Source: Fluviicola chungangensis (lineage in GTDB: Bacteria; Bacteroidota; Bacteroidia; Flavobacteriales_D; Crocinitomicaceae). From it: a DNA stretch of 64,000 bases. Both the position numbers and the translations under genes were made by a program. Below are positions 8,212-16,530 of the stretch, one piece after another (within the stretch, counting starts at the first letter, position 1; the number at the start of each line of letters is the position of its first letter). Below the pieces are notes generated by a model. It was not told the origin of the DNA, made no database searches, and worked only from the letters and a program-made list of their open reading frames with translations. The stretch covers positions 310,001-374,000 of the forward strand of contig NZ_VLPL01000004.1 of the NCBI RefSeq assembly GCF_007558725.1. Reading direction: 5' to 3'.

Positions 8212-8276
8212 CAAAGATCCCATTTGAAAAGGCAATGGAGAATGACGGTGGTCACTGCGCAACCTGAAAAAACTCA
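8212..8276 (-). promoter_or_regulatory. Tandem-operator promoter of the second BON gene
   Basis: Near site TGAC-GGTG-GTCA (8243-8254) and weaker upstream site TGAA-AAAA-CTCA (8265-8276), centres 22 bp apart. The -7 box is GATCTTTG on the minus strand (8212-8219), centred 33 bp from the near site. Same geometry as at 7376-7440. Confidence 0.68.
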
Positions 8277-8277
8277 T

Positions 8278-8342
8278 TGATATACATCATCCCGGATCAT
8301 GACGCGCCTCATTTCCATTCGCTCCGATCCGCCCTAATTTTG
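8278..8342 (+). promoter_or_regulatory. Tandem-operator promoter of the DoxX/USP/Hsp20 operon
   Basis: Upstream site TGAT-ATAC-ATCA (8278-8289, close to the FNR consensus TTGAT-N4-ATCAA) and near site TGAC-GCGC-CTCA (8300-8311), centres 22 bp apart. Consensus -7 box TAATTTTG (8335-8342), centred 33 bp from the near site. It supports the start codon at 8361 rather than the longer frame from 8277, which would run through the promoter. Confidence 0.68.
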
Positions 8343-8360
8343 TCAGAAATACAAATCCAT

Positions 8361-8786
8361 ATGGAACTGATCGAACAATATCATACTGTCTCAGCAATCA
8401 CGATCGCACGTGTATTCCTGGGCTTTCTTTTTCTTTTCCAGGGATACGATGCAATTGTCAATATCGGGATGAAAACCGTTATCAATACGTACCAGGAGCG
8501 ATTCGTAAATAAAGGAATCCCCCGGTTACTGACATCCGTGGCTGCGGTATTTACTTCCTACACCGAATTGGTCTGCGGAACACTGCTGATCTTCGGACTT
8601 TTTGAATTCCCGGCACTTTACCTGCTCGGTGTAAACCTGATTATAGCTGGGATCGGTTTCGGAATGAATGAGCCGCTTTGGGATACACGCAATGTATTCC
8701 TACGTTTGGCGCTGCTTCTTTTTCTTGTAATGACTCCCCCGGAATGGCATGGTTTCTCATTGGATCACTTGTTCTTCCGATCATAA
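8361..8786 (+). CDS. DoxX family membrane protein
   Basis: 141 residues, four predicted membrane helices, DoxX-like: ARVFLGFLFLFQGYDAIVNI at the start of helix one, then a conserved FTSYTELVCGTLLIFGLF segment in the middle. DoxX-family proteins are small integral membrane proteins, some linked to quinone or thiol redox stress; the precise role here is unknown. Start chosen at 8361, downstream of a consensus -7 box. First gene of an operon with a universal stress protein 11 bases downstream. Confidence 0.82.
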   Translation: MELIEQYHTVSAITIARVFLGFLFLFQGYDAIVNIGMKTVINTYQERFVNKGIPRLLTSVAAVFTSYTELVCGTLLIFGLFEFPALYLLGVNLIIAGIGFGMNEPLWDTRNVFLRLALLLFLVMTPPEWHGFSLDHLFFRS

Positions 8787-8797
8787 AACTATTCGAC

Positions 8798-9619
8798 ATG
8801 AAAAAAATACTCGTCCCCACAGATTTCTCAAAGTCGTCTCACAACGCCTTAAATTATGCGGTTGAACTGGCAAGGGAAACCGGAGCAGAACTCTATCTGC
8901 TGCATGTTTACTCCATTCCGGTCTTTGCAGAGGATTCCGTACTTATAACAACGGAAGAATTTTTGAAAGAAGATGCCCTGTCGAACCTGGAAGATTTGAA
9001 GCAGCCGATTGACCAATCGAATCCGGAACTAACAATTACTTACACGACTTTACCCGGAACAGCTGTCGAAATCATTCAGGAGTATGCCAAAAAGCAACAC
9101 ATCGATCTGATCGTGATGGGCAGCCAGGGAGTTGGATACTTACAGGAGCGGATACTAGGCAGTACGACTTCAACACTTATTCGCAAAACCAGCATCCCGG
9201 TAATGGTCATCGACAAAAAGGTCAAATTCCGGAAACCGAAAAATATTGTTCTTGCTGTTGATTTTTCAGAAACGGATAACGAAACCATTCTGAAGCCCTT
9301 GAAACAACTGACGAAAACGTTTCAATCGCACATTTGTGTCCTGAACGTATTCACCGAGGCAGAGATCATCCCGACATTCAGCGAAATTGCGGAAAGCTTC
9401 CGCATCGAAAAGGCATTGAAGCACACTTACCATACTTTTTTTGAGGTGGAGCATCCCGATGTGGTTACCGGAATTAATGACTTTGTCAAAAAACATCACA
9501 TAGACCTGGTAACGGTTATTTCCCGGGATCATTCCCTGATCGGACGCATCTTCCGGGAACCGGTTTCCAAAGCAATGTCTTTCCACAGCCTCACTCCATT
9601 ATTAATTCTCCACGAGTAA
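8798..9619 (+). CDS. Double-domain universal stress protein
   Basis: 273 residues, two tandem UspA folds (about 1-140 and 145-273). The first begins MKKILVPTDFSKSSHNALNY and keeps the ATP-binding loop pattern G-2x-G-9x-G-S/T (GSQGVGYLQERILGST, about residues 107-122). The second lacks that loop (VISRDHSLIGRIFREP), suggesting one nucleotide site per chain. Started at MKKIL, which follows the DoxX stop by 11 bases; a longer in-frame extension overlaps DoxX and is rejected. It belongs to the Crp/Fnr-type regulon proposed here. USPs of this kind are induced by oxygen limitation or growth arrest in other bacteria. Confidence 0.93.
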   Translation: MKKILVPTDFSKSSHNALNYAVELARETGAELYLLHVYSIPVFAEDSVLITTEEFLKEDALSNLEDLKQPIDQSNPELTITYTTLPGTAVEIIQEYAKKQHIDLIVMGSQGVGYLQERILGSTTSTLIRKTSIPVMVIDKKVKFRKPKNIVLAVDFSETDNETILKPLKQLTKTFQSHICVLNVFTEAEIIPTFSEIAESFRIEKALKHTYHTFFEVEHPDVVTGINDFVKKHHIDLVTVISRDHSLIGRIFREPVSKAMSFHSLTPLLILHE

Positions 9620-9636
9620 AACTAATTCCGAGTCAA

Positions 9637-10041
9637 ATGAAAATAACTATCAACGACCAGCAAAGCATTTCACAAATCCGTGATTCGTTTAATCAGGCAT
9701 TTCCTTTTCTGAAACTGGAATTTTTTTCGAAGAGACATGAATCAGGACAGGCCTCTCCGCTTCAGTTTTTGATCCGGAAAGATGTAACACTGAAAGAATG
9801 CCGCACCGTCCACCATTCGGGTGAAATATCCATTACTCCCGAGATGAAGGTCAGTGAACTGGAACAGCTTCTTTGGACCGGTTTCGGATTGGGTGTACAG
9901 GTATTCCGAAAATCCGGGAATGTTTGGCTGGAAACCATTTTAACCGATACCTGGACCCTGGCGGAACAAAATGCGGAGGGGGAGTTCCTGAGTAAAGGAA
10001 TCGAACCCGACGAGCCTGAATATTACCAGGACCGCAATTGA
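9637..10041 (+). CDS. Conserved hypothetical protein, 134 residues
   Basis: Soluble acidic protein starting MKITINDQQSISQIRDSFN. Contains an alpha/beta pattern with a conserved-looking FPFLKLEFFSKRHESGQASP segment and EISITPEMKVSELEQLLW, then VQVFRKSGNVWLETI. I recognise it as a type found beside universal stress genes in Bacteroidota but know no function. It lies 17 bases after the USP gene and 34 before hsp20, so it is co-transcribed with both. Confidence 0.7.
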   Translation: MKITINDQQSISQIRDSFNQAFPFLKLEFFSKRHESGQASPLQFLIRKDVTLKECRTVHHSGEISITPEMKVSELEQLLWTGFGLGVQVFRKSGNVWLETILTDTWTLAEQNAEGEFLSKGIEPDEPEYYQDRN

Positions 10042-10075
10042 TACAGCATGTATGTTTAACCTTAAATAATGAGTT

Positions 10076-10513
10076 ATGAAACCAGAAAAAACATCCAAAA
10101 ATGAAGAGCTGACAGCTCCAAACTGGTCTGATTTCTTTACAGACCGCATCTTTTCGAACCGATGGCCATTTCATGGAATGAGTTTGTTCCCGGCAGTAAA
10201 CATCAAAGAAAGTGATGAAGCATTTCATACCGAAATGGCAGTTCCCGGATTTTCCAAAAAGGATTTTAAGATTGATGTAGAAGGATCCAATCTCACCATC
10301 AGTGCCGATAAGGAACATGAAACGGAGGAATCGAACGAACATTACACCAAGAAGGAATTTGAACGGAAATCGTTCTCCCGGACCTTTAACCTTCCAGAGA
10401 ACGTCAACGAAGACAAAATTGAAGCCGTTTACAAGGAAGGAATGCTTCAGCTGACGATCCCCAAAAAGGAAAAAACAAAACCAACCCTTAAGAAAAAGAT
10501 AACCATTTCCTAG
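10076..10513 (+). CDS. Hsp20/alpha-crystallin small heat shock protein
   Basis: 145-residue ATP-independent holdase chaperone. N-terminal arm (1-40) has the SLFPAVNIKESDEAF start of the alpha-crystallin domain; the domain (about 42-135) shows AVPGFSKKDFKIDVEGSNLT, the Y..KEF.R.SF.R.F.LPENV signature and AVYKEGMLQLTIPKKE. The C-terminal extension is Lys-rich and lacks an obvious IxI motif. Last gene of the DoxX operon; followed directly by a strong intrinsic terminator at 10523-10547. No CIRCE-like element is seen, so control is probably through the operon promoter. Confidence 0.95.
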   Translation: MKPEKTSKNEELTAPNWSDFFTDRIFSNRWPFHGMSLFPAVNIKESDEAFHTEMAVPGFSKKDFKIDVEGSNLTISADKEHETEESNEHYTKKEFERKSFSRTFNLPENVNEDKIEAVYKEGMLQLTIPKKEKTKPTLKKKITIS

Positions 10514-10522
10514 ATTGATTCA

Positions 10523-10547
10523 CTGCCCGGTAACTCCGGGCAGTTTT
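10523..10547 (+). terminator. Intrinsic terminator after hsp20
   Basis: Perfect 8-bp GC-rich stem CTGCCCGG / CCGGGCAG with loop TAACT, followed by TTTT. It lies 10 bases after the hsp20 stop codon and separates it from the next operon. Confidence 0.88.
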
Positions 10548-10634
10548 CGTATAAAACCACTCTGTCGCAGTTATCCCGGTAGTCATTACCGGAGCAATAA
10601 ACCCCAGCAAACAATTTAAAGCACATCCGAATAG

Positions 10635-10699
10635 TGATAAAAGTCACCCGTTGGAGAGATGGCAGTCATTCGTTTGGAACAGGTGATGCCCTAGTTTTG
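10635..10699 (+). promoter_or_regulatory. Tandem-operator promoter of the ATP-cone nuclease/RNase operon
   Basis: Upstream site TGAT-AAAA-GTCA (10635-10646) and weaker near site AGAT-GGCA-GTCA (10657-10668), centres 22 bp apart. Consensus -7 box TAGTTTTG (10692-10699), centred 33 bp from the near site; start codon at 10725. Identical spacing to the promoters at 7376-7440, 8212-8276 and 8278-8342. Confidence 0.68.
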
Positions 10700-10724
10700 C
10701 TCCAACAACACTAAAACAACTGTT

Positions 10725-11525
10725 ATGAAACAGGTTAAGATCGTTCGAAGACTTTCATGGCTTATTGCGGCATTGATTTGCCTGACAAGCTGGCAAGGCC
10801 TGGTTTCACCCGAAACTTACATCAAAGAAACCGAACTGTGGGCCGCCCAGGCAAGAGGACAAGACCTGATCAACCTGTACATCATCCCATTCTATCTCCT
10901 GAGTGTTTTATTGATTGACCGGAAGGAAAAGTACTTCGCGTTAATCTGGACCGGGATCAGTTGCTACTTTATCTATACGTTCCTCATTTACTGTTTTGAC
11001 ATCCAGTTTAACCGCCTGTTCCTTTTGTATGTATTCATACTCGGACTAAGCTGTTACTCCCTGTTCTTTCTGTTGTATTCGAACAGGAACACGATCCGGG
11101 TTTCCGGGGAAAACTCCTTTCTGCATCAGCTTACCGGGGGATATTTTATCTTTACGGCCGTTTTGTTCTATGGCGCTTGGCTTGCTGCTATCATACCGGC
11201 AAACCTGCTCAACAACATGCCACCCGACCTGGAAATGCTTCCCACCAACCCGGTTCATGTATTGGATCTTTCCATCGTTCTTCCTGGGATTTTTATCGGC
11301 GGGGTCCTGCTGATCCGAAACAAAAAGCCGGGTTATTTTCTGGCTCCCGTCATCCTTACTTTTTCATTATTGATGCAGCTGACCATCGGCGTGCTGATGC
11401 TCTTTTTAACGGATCATGGACAAAACACTCCGGTTGCGCTCATCTGGTTTATTTTTTCCCTCTCACTGATCAGCCTCATCCTTCTTCTTTCCCTGCTCAA
11501 AACGAATCACGCAGACTATGAATAA
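10725..11525 (+). CDS. Unknown multi-pass membrane protein
   Basis: 266 residues, about seven predicted membrane helices, with a periplasmic or cytoplasmic loop (SPETYIKETELWAAQARGQD) after the first helix and a proline-rich loop near residue 165. No family recognised; it is not an obvious transporter or sensor. It heads a tight four-gene operon and its last 8 bases overlap the next start codon. The promoter architecture ties it to the stress regulon. Confidence 0.75.
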   Translation: MKQVKIVRRLSWLIAALICLTSWQGLVSPETYIKETELWAAQARGQDLINLYIIPFYLLSVLLIDRKEKYFALIWTGISCYFIYTFLIYCFDIQFNRLFLLYVFILGLSCYSLFFLLYSNRNTIRVSGENSFLHQLTGGYFIFTAVLFYGAWLAAIIPANLLNNMPPDLEMLPTNPVHVLDLSIVLPGIFIGGVLLIRNKKPGYFLAPVILTFSLLMQLTIGVLMLFLTDHGQNTPVALIWFIFSLSLISLILLLSLLKTNHADYE

Positions 11526-12387
11526 TGAATTTACAATAACGAAAGCCTCCGGGGAAAAAAGTCCCTTTTCAGAGGAAAAAGTGCGTGCTTCGCTGCGCAG
11601 ATCGGGAGCAGACAATGAACAGATCGAATTCATTCTCCAGGAAATCCGGAACCAGCTTTACGACGGGATGACCACCCGCAATATCTATAAGATCGCCTTC
11701 GCACTGCTCAAATCGGGTTCAAGGCATCAGGCTGCCCGGTACCATTTGAAATATGCCATCATGGAGCTCGGCCCTTCCGGTTTTCCTTTTGAAAAATACG
11801 TAGCAGAACTTTTAAAGAAAGAAGGATACCGGACAAAAACCGGCCAGATCCTGCAAGGAAAATGTGTGACTCATGAGATCGATATCCTGGCGGAAAAAGA
11901 TTCCGAACAACTGTTGATCGAATGCAAATACCACAACCAGCCCGGGATTTCCTGTAATGTAAAAATCCCGCTCTATATTCACGCCCGGTTTAATGACATC
12001 GAGGCACACTTACTCAAAAAAGGTGTACACCCGGCAAAGCAACGAAAAGGCTTGATCGTCACAAACACCCGTTTTACCGAGGACGCGATCCAATATGCCG
12101 GCTGCTCGGGACTCCGGTTGATGGGATGGGCACATCCGTTCGGAAAAGGATTGAAAGACAAAATCGATCACTACGGACTGTATCCCATAACGTGTCTGAC
12201 TTCACTGACCGTTGCCGAAAAACAAAAATTACTGGGCATGGAAATCGTCTTGTGCAGCGAACTGCTAAACAAAACGGAATTACTGAAGTCCATCGGGATA
12301 AAAACGATCCGTGCGGCAACAGTGCTGAACGAAGTAAACAACCTTTGCGGACATCCGCCCTATCACCCGATTCATCAAACGCATTAA
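11518..12387 (+). CDS. ATP-cone domain fused to PD-(D/E)XK (Mrr-like) nuclease
   Basis: 289 residues. Residues about 4-85 form an ATP-cone (ITKASGEKSPFSEEKVRASL ... TTRNIYKIAFALLKSGS), the nucleotide-sensing module best known from ribonucleotide reductase and NrdR. Residues about 88-210 form a PD-(D/E)XK endonuclease-like fold: Glu92 in FEKYVAELL, then HEIDILAEKD (Asp122) and LLIECKYHNQ (Glu135, Lys137). All expected catalytic residues are present. An extra helical C-terminus follows. DNA or RNA cleavage gated by dATP/ATP is inference. Overlaps the preceding gene by 8 bases and is followed after 14 bases by a beta-CASP RNase gene. Confidence 0.85.
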   Translation: MNNEFTITKASGEKSPFSEEKVRASLRRSGADNEQIEFILQEIRNQLYDGMTTRNIYKIAFALLKSGSRHQAARYHLKYAIMELGPSGFPFEKYVAELLKKEGYRTKTGQILQGKCVTHEIDILAEKDSEQLLIECKYHNQPGISCNVKIPLYIHARFNDIEAHLLKKGVHPAKQRKGLIVTNTRFTEDAIQYAGCSGLRLMGWAHPFGKGLKDKIDHYGLYPITCLTSLTVAEKQKLLGMEIVLCSELLNKTELLKSIGIKTIRAATVLNEVNNLCGHPPYHPIHQTH

Positions 12388-12401
12388 ACGACCCGTTAAC
12401 T

Positions 12402-13805
12402 ATGAAAACAAACATATCGATTCATTTCTTGGGAGCGGCTTCAACCGTTACCGGATCCAAATACCTGATTGAACTCGCAGGAAAAAAAATACTCATCGAC
12501 TGCGGCCTGTTCCAGGGGTTGAAAGAATTGCGGCTGCTCAATTGGCAACCTTTGCCTTTTGATGCCTCGACCCTCGACGCGGTCATCCTGACACACGGGC
12601 ACCTGGACCACGTGGGGTATCTTCCTTTATTGGTCAAACAAGGATTCAAAGGAAAAATCCATGCTACAGGACCAACGATTGAAATTGCCCGGCTGATCCT
12701 CCTCGATAGTGCCAAAATACAGGAAGAAGACGCCGAACGCGCCAACCGCTTCGGGTATAGTAAACACCATCCCGCTAAACCGCTCTACACTGCGAAAGAA
12801 GCCGAAGCTGTTTTTCACCTGTTCCAAGTGCAAACGATCGACAACTGGATCAAACTATCCGACCTGTTCACTTTCCGTTTCCGCTACAACGGACACATTG
12901 TGGGAGCAACATTCATCGAATTGAAAGCAGCCGATAAACTGTTGGTATTTTCCGGCGATATCGGCCGGCAGGAAGACCCCCTATTGTTTGCTCCTCAAAA
13001 GCCCGAAAAAGCAGATGTAGTATTCATCGAATCTACTTACGGTGGGAGAATCCACCCCGCAAATCCGGAAACCCGTTTGGCAGAAGTTATTCAACAGGCT
13101 GCCACCAGGAACGGTACGATCATCATCCCGGTTTTTGCAGTGGAGCGTGCTCAATTGCTGATGTTTTACATCTGGAAACTGAAGAACGAAGGCCTGATCC
13201 CGGATTTACCCGTTTACATGGACAGCCCTATGGGGAAAGAAGTATTGCAAATCTTCGGTAAGCACCAGTCGTGGCACAAACTATCTCCTTCGGAAGCCAA
13301 ACAGATCCGCAGAGAGATCCGTGTGGTCGGTAAACCGGAAGAAACACAAAAACTGGCAGTCAGCAATCAACCCAAAATCATCCTTGCTGCTTCCGGAATG
13401 GCAACCGGTGGAAGAGTGCTCACTTATTTCGAACACTACCTCGGTCAAAAATCAGCAACCATTTTGATGGTAGGCTACCAAGGCGAGGGAACCCGAGGCC
13501 GCGCCCTGCTCGACGGTGCGAAGGAAGTGAAAATGCACGGAAAATTCTGGGATGTACACGCAACCTGTACGCTGGTGGAAGGATTATCCGCACATGCCGA
13601 CCAGGAAGAACTGATCGATTGGCTTAGCGGATTGACGAAAAACCCTGAAAAACTGTTTATCGTTCACGGCGAACGGGAAAGTTCCGAGGCCTTAAAAACC
13701 AAACTGGAACAGGTTTACGGATACCACTGCATTATTCCGGAATTAACTGATTGCTACACCCTTTCTGTGACAATTCCGGACGATGAAAAAGCTGTTCAGG
13801 CCTGA
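12402..13805 (+). CDS. Metallo-beta-lactamase/beta-CASP RNA-processing exonuclease
   Basis: 467 residues. Metallo-beta-lactamase core with Zn ligands in THGHLDH (His65, His67, Asp69, His70), a beta-CASP insert (roughly 190-370, with ESTYGGR and PVFAVERAQ), and a C-terminal RMMBL/KH-like part with ASGMATGGR and GLSAHADQEEL. Related to archaeal/bacterial CPSF-type and YsgB-like RNases that trim RNA. Start taken at MKTNISIHF (12402); an in-frame extension back to 12126 overlaps the upstream gene and is not credible. Co-transcribed with the ATP-cone nuclease, so the operon contains two nucleases. Confidence 0.93.
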   Translation: MKTNISIHFLGAASTVTGSKYLIELAGKKILIDCGLFQGLKELRLLNWQPLPFDASTLDAVILTHGHLDHVGYLPLLVKQGFKGKIHATGPTIEIARLILLDSAKIQEEDAERANRFGYSKHHPAKPLYTAKEAEAVFHLFQVQTIDNWIKLSDLFTFRFRYNGHIVGATFIELKAADKLLVFSGDIGRQEDPLLFAPQKPEKADVVFIESTYGGRIHPANPETRLAEVIQQAATRNGTIIIPVFAVERAQLLMFYIWKLKNEGLIPDLPVYMDSPMGKEVLQIFGKHQSWHKLSPSEAKQIRREIRVVGKPEETQKLAVSNQPKIILAASGMATGGRVLTYFEHYLGQKSATILMVGYQGEGTRGRALLDGAKEVKMHGKFWDVHATCTLVEGLSAHADQEELIDWLSGLTKNPEKLFIVHGERESSEALKTKLEQVYGYHCIIPELTDCYTLSVTIPDDEKAVQA

Positions 13806-14427
13806 AAACTGGCTGTTCATTCCCATGATTGGGATCGGGCTGTTCCTTGCATCTTATTTCCTTGCTGCCTATAACTATCCCGGGGGATCGAATGCCAATC
13901 GCCTGGGGATGGGTTTCGACTGGATCAATAATTACTGGTGCGATTTACTGGCTAAAACAGCAAAAAACGGCTCCCGGAATACCGGAAGAGTCTTTTCGCT
14001 AACCGGAACGATCATCTTATTCACTTCACTGGCCATTTTCTGGTACCATTTACCTGCTTTTTTCCATGAGCGCAAACGAAATATCCTCCTTATCCGCTAC
14101 ACGGGAAGCCTGTCCATGTTCATCCTCATTTTCATCTTTACCCAATTTCACGACAGTGTGATCGGTATCGGGAGCACGATCAGTGCCGTTCCCATGGCCG
14201 CTACATTGAGCGAATTAAAGAAGAACCGCTTGAAAATCCTGTATGTATTCGGCTGGATCTGCATCCTCCTCATCCTGCTGAACTTCATCATTTACATGAC
14301 CAACTGGCTGATTTCCTGGTTGCCGCTGATCCAGAAAATCACCCTCGTGCTTTTTTTGTCGTGGATTTTCCTGATTGCCCTGAAATGTTTGGCGATAAGC
14401 CGGAGGAAGAGTTGGTTGAGAAGCTGA
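13783..14427 (+). CDS. Membrane protein, DUF998-like
   Basis: 214 residues with about six membrane helices. The start has FIPMIGIGLFLASYFLAAYN and GFDWINNYWCDLL, and the middle has FTQFHDSVIGIG, a pattern resembling DUF998/Frag1-type membrane proteins. Function unknown. The start codon lies 23 bases inside the RNase gene, so translation is coupled. It ends the four-gene operon; the following 257 bases to the next gene hold no further frame. Confidence 0.72.
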   Translation: MKKLFRPENWLFIPMIGIGLFLASYFLAAYNYPGGSNANRLGMGFDWINNYWCDLLAKTAKNGSRNTGRVFSLTGTIILFTSLAIFWYHLPAFFHERKRNILLIRYTGSLSMFILIFIFTQFHDSVIGIGSTISAVPMAATLSELKKNRLKILYVFGWICILLILLNFIIYMTNWLISWLPLIQKITLVLFLSWIFLIALKCLAISRRKSWLRS

Positions 14428-14684
14428 AAAGAAAAAAACAGCAATCTCTGTATCAATGACCGGTATATTCACAGCAAAGCGGGCCTTTCTTTCCGGAGGA
14501 GGCAAAACAAAACGCTCTGAAACAATACATTCCGGAGAACTCTCAAAAGGAATTCCGCAACAAAAATTCAACGATAAACAGCTAAAACGTTATTAATAAT
14601 AATTCGTGCAACTCCGGAAATGGATGGCCGTCTTATATCGTAATACGTATTATTCATCACATAAATCACATTAATGAAAAAACT

Positions 14685-15167
14685 ATGAATCAAAAAAAAA
14701 TCATTGTTGCAGCAATACTCCTTATTGCCAGCTCAGGTGGACTTCATGCACAGGAAGCGGTTCCGGCCGCGGGTAATGAAGCCAGTGGTGCAGGAGGAAC
14801 ATGCAGTTACACTATCGGACAAATTGCTTACACTTCCAACTCCGGGGCAAACGGAGAAGTAAACCAGGGGGTTCAGCAACCTTATGAAATTCTTACCACA
14901 GCCGGGATAGAAGATCATACGATCACCTTAGAACTGGCTGCTTTTCCAAATCCAACCAATGGATTAATAACCATTTCGGTGAGTGAATACTCCCAGGAAA
15001 AGTTATCGTATCAACTTTTTGATACCCGGGGAAAGCTCCTTGAGGAAAAAGAAATCACCCAACCTGAAACCGGTATTTCTATGGACCGGTTAACCCCCGC
15101 TGCTTATTTATTGAAAATAACTGATAACGGTCAGTTAGTAAAAGAATTCCAAATCATTAAAAACTAA
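14685..15167 (+). CDS. Secreted protein with T9SS sorting domain
   Basis: 160 residues. Signal peptide (about 1-22, ending LHAQ), a short Gly/Asn-rich region (SYTIGQIAYTSNSGANGEV), then a type A T9SS C-terminal sorting domain from about residue 82 (AAFPNPTNGLITIS ... AAYLLKITDNGQLVKEFQIIKN). Exported across the outer membrane by the Por system according to family rules. The short passenger of about 55 residues is often seen before DUF1566-type surface genes and the next gene starts 5 bases later, so the pair is an operon. A perfect palindrome TAATACGTATTA lies 33 bases upstream of the start. Confidence 0.85.
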   Translation: MNQKKIIVAAILLIASSGGLHAQEAVPAAGNEASGAGGTCSYTIGQIAYTSNSGANGEVNQGVQQPYEILTTAGIEDHTITLELAAFPNPTNGLITISVSEYSQEKLSYQLFDTRGKLLEEKEITQPETGISMDRLTPAAYLLKITDNGQLVKEFQIIKN

Positions 15168-15172
15168 ACACC

Positions 15173-16213
15173 ATGAACAAACGAATAGTAAATACCGTAA
15201 TCCTGCTTCTGCTTGCTTTCAACCTATTTTCACAGGCACCGCAAAAAATGAGCTACCAGGCTGTCATTCGCAATGCATCCAATACCTTGGTAACCAACCA
15301 AAACGTAGGAATGCGTATCAGTATCTTACAGGGAGGCCCCACCGGAGGAGTGGTTTATCAGGAAACGCAATTACCGACATCAAACATCAATGGTTTGGTT
15401 AGCGTGGAGATTGGCGCAGGAACGGTTGTCTCCGGAACTTTTGCCTCCATTGACTGGTCAGCAGGGCCTTACTTTGTACAAACCGAAACAGATCCGGCGG
15501 GCGGAACAAATTACACGATCAGTGGAACTACACAGTTATTAAGTGTCCCTTATGCCTTACATGCAAACAGTGCAAATGAAAACGATCCGGTTTTCGATGC
15601 ATCCCTGGCATCCGGAATTACCGCTTCCGACACGGCAAACTGGAACCATCACACCGACTCTACAGACATTGCCGGTATGGGATATGTTGCCGGATTGGTG
15701 AAATATGAAGTAGGCGATTTCGCACAAGGCGGAGTGGTGTTTTACGTGGATGAAACCGGACAACACGGATTGGCAGTGGCGAAAAATGATTTACCTACCG
15801 TGAGATGGTTTGCGGGTACGTATGGTAAAACACGTGCGGACGGAAATGGTATTTATGCCGGTGCTGCTAACACGACCATTATTATCCCGGCACAAATCTC
15901 GTTAGGTGATGACGGCAATTCGTACGCTGCAGCAACCTGCAATGAACTGCAAATTACAGAAGGAACAATCACGTATTCCGATTGGTACCTTCCAACAACT
16001 GCAGAACTGGAACTTCTGGGGGCTAACTATACGATCGTTGACGCAACTGCAACAGCGAACGGCGGTACGAATTTATTAACATCTCCTTACTGGAGTTCGA
16101 CAGAAGCAAACAATACGGATGCCAATGCAGTGGTGATCACTCCCGGAGGAACTTCCATTCTACCCATTAACAAAGCTGCAACCTTTGAAATAAGAGCGGT
16201 ACGCCGGTTTTAA
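15173..16213 (+). CDS. Secreted surface protein with C-terminal DUF1566/Lcl-like domain
   Basis: 346 residues. Signal peptide (about 1-21), then the recurrent Bacteroidota start APQKMSYQAVIRNASNTLVT followed by a beta-sandwich with VGMRISILQG. The C-terminal 150 residues form a DUF1566-like domain (GGVVFYVDETGQHGLAVA, DWYLPTTAELELL, SPYWSSTEANN, ending EIRAVRRF). No T9SS domain. The natural RAVRRF end is intact although a foreign island starts at its stop codon: its TAA overlaps the stop of the minus-strand recombinase remnant. Confidence 0.8.
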   Translation: MNKRIVNTVILLLLAFNLFSQAPQKMSYQAVIRNASNTLVTNQNVGMRISILQGGPTGGVVYQETQLPTSNINGLVSVEIGAGTVVSGTFASIDWSAGPYFVQTETDPAGGTNYTISGTTQLLSVPYALHANSANENDPVFDASLASGITASDTANWNHHTDSTDIAGMGYVAGLVKYEVGDFAQGGVVFYVDETGQHGLAVAKNDLPTVRWFAGTYGKTRADGNGIYAGAANTTIIIPAQISLGDDGNSYAAATCNELQITEGTITYSDWYLPTTAELELLGANYTIVDATATANGGTNLLTSPYWSSTEANNTDANAVVITPGGTSILPINKAATFEIRAVRRF

Positions 16214-16470
16214 TTTAGAATAATCTTAGAAGCAAGGGTCATGGAATATGTTTTCATGGCCTTTGATGTATCATTCAATGACCCCAAGACTGTTTCTTTT
16301 TTCTTGTTCCAATTCTTCTCCTCAATATACAATCCGGTTGGTTTCTTAATCGTTTTTCCCTCGAAGCGAACCATGTAATTCAACGTGTACTTTCCTTCTG
16401 CGTTTAGCGGTTTATCATCCCGAAGCTTCACCCGGATTTTTGGCAATTCGTTTTCAATGTTCTTTTTCAT
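16210..16470 (-). pseudogene. Truncated tyrosine recombinase (arm-binding domain only)
   Basis: 86 residues matching the N-terminal arm DNA-binding part of Bacteroidota tyrosine recombinases: KIRVKLRDDKPLNAEGKYTL, NYMVRFEGKTIKKPTGLYI, then EEKNWNKKKETVLG. Full integrases have about 400 residues; the core-binding and catalytic domains (R..HxxR..Y) are absent. The frame stops within LASKIILN exactly where the neighbouring surface-protein gene ends, so the truncation coincides with the island edge. Most likely a remnant left by deletion or recombination. Confidence 0.72.
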
Positions 16471-16530
16471 TCCATTCGTTTATAAAACGAATATCTATGG
16501 CATATTCTGAAGGACAATGAAAAAATCTAA

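Noticed and set aside
8678-8797. Extension of the universal stress protein into DoxX
   Set aside because: Family proteins begin at MKKILVPTDF; the extension is a DoxX shadow.
12126-12401. In-frame N-terminal extension of the beta-CASP RNase
   Set aside because: Lies in another frame inside the ATP-cone nuclease gene; the conserved MBL start begins at 12402.
14641-14652. Palindrome TAATACGTATTA as an operator
   Set aside because: Single occurrence before a T9SS gene, AT-rich, no partner site or regulator; kept only as a note.
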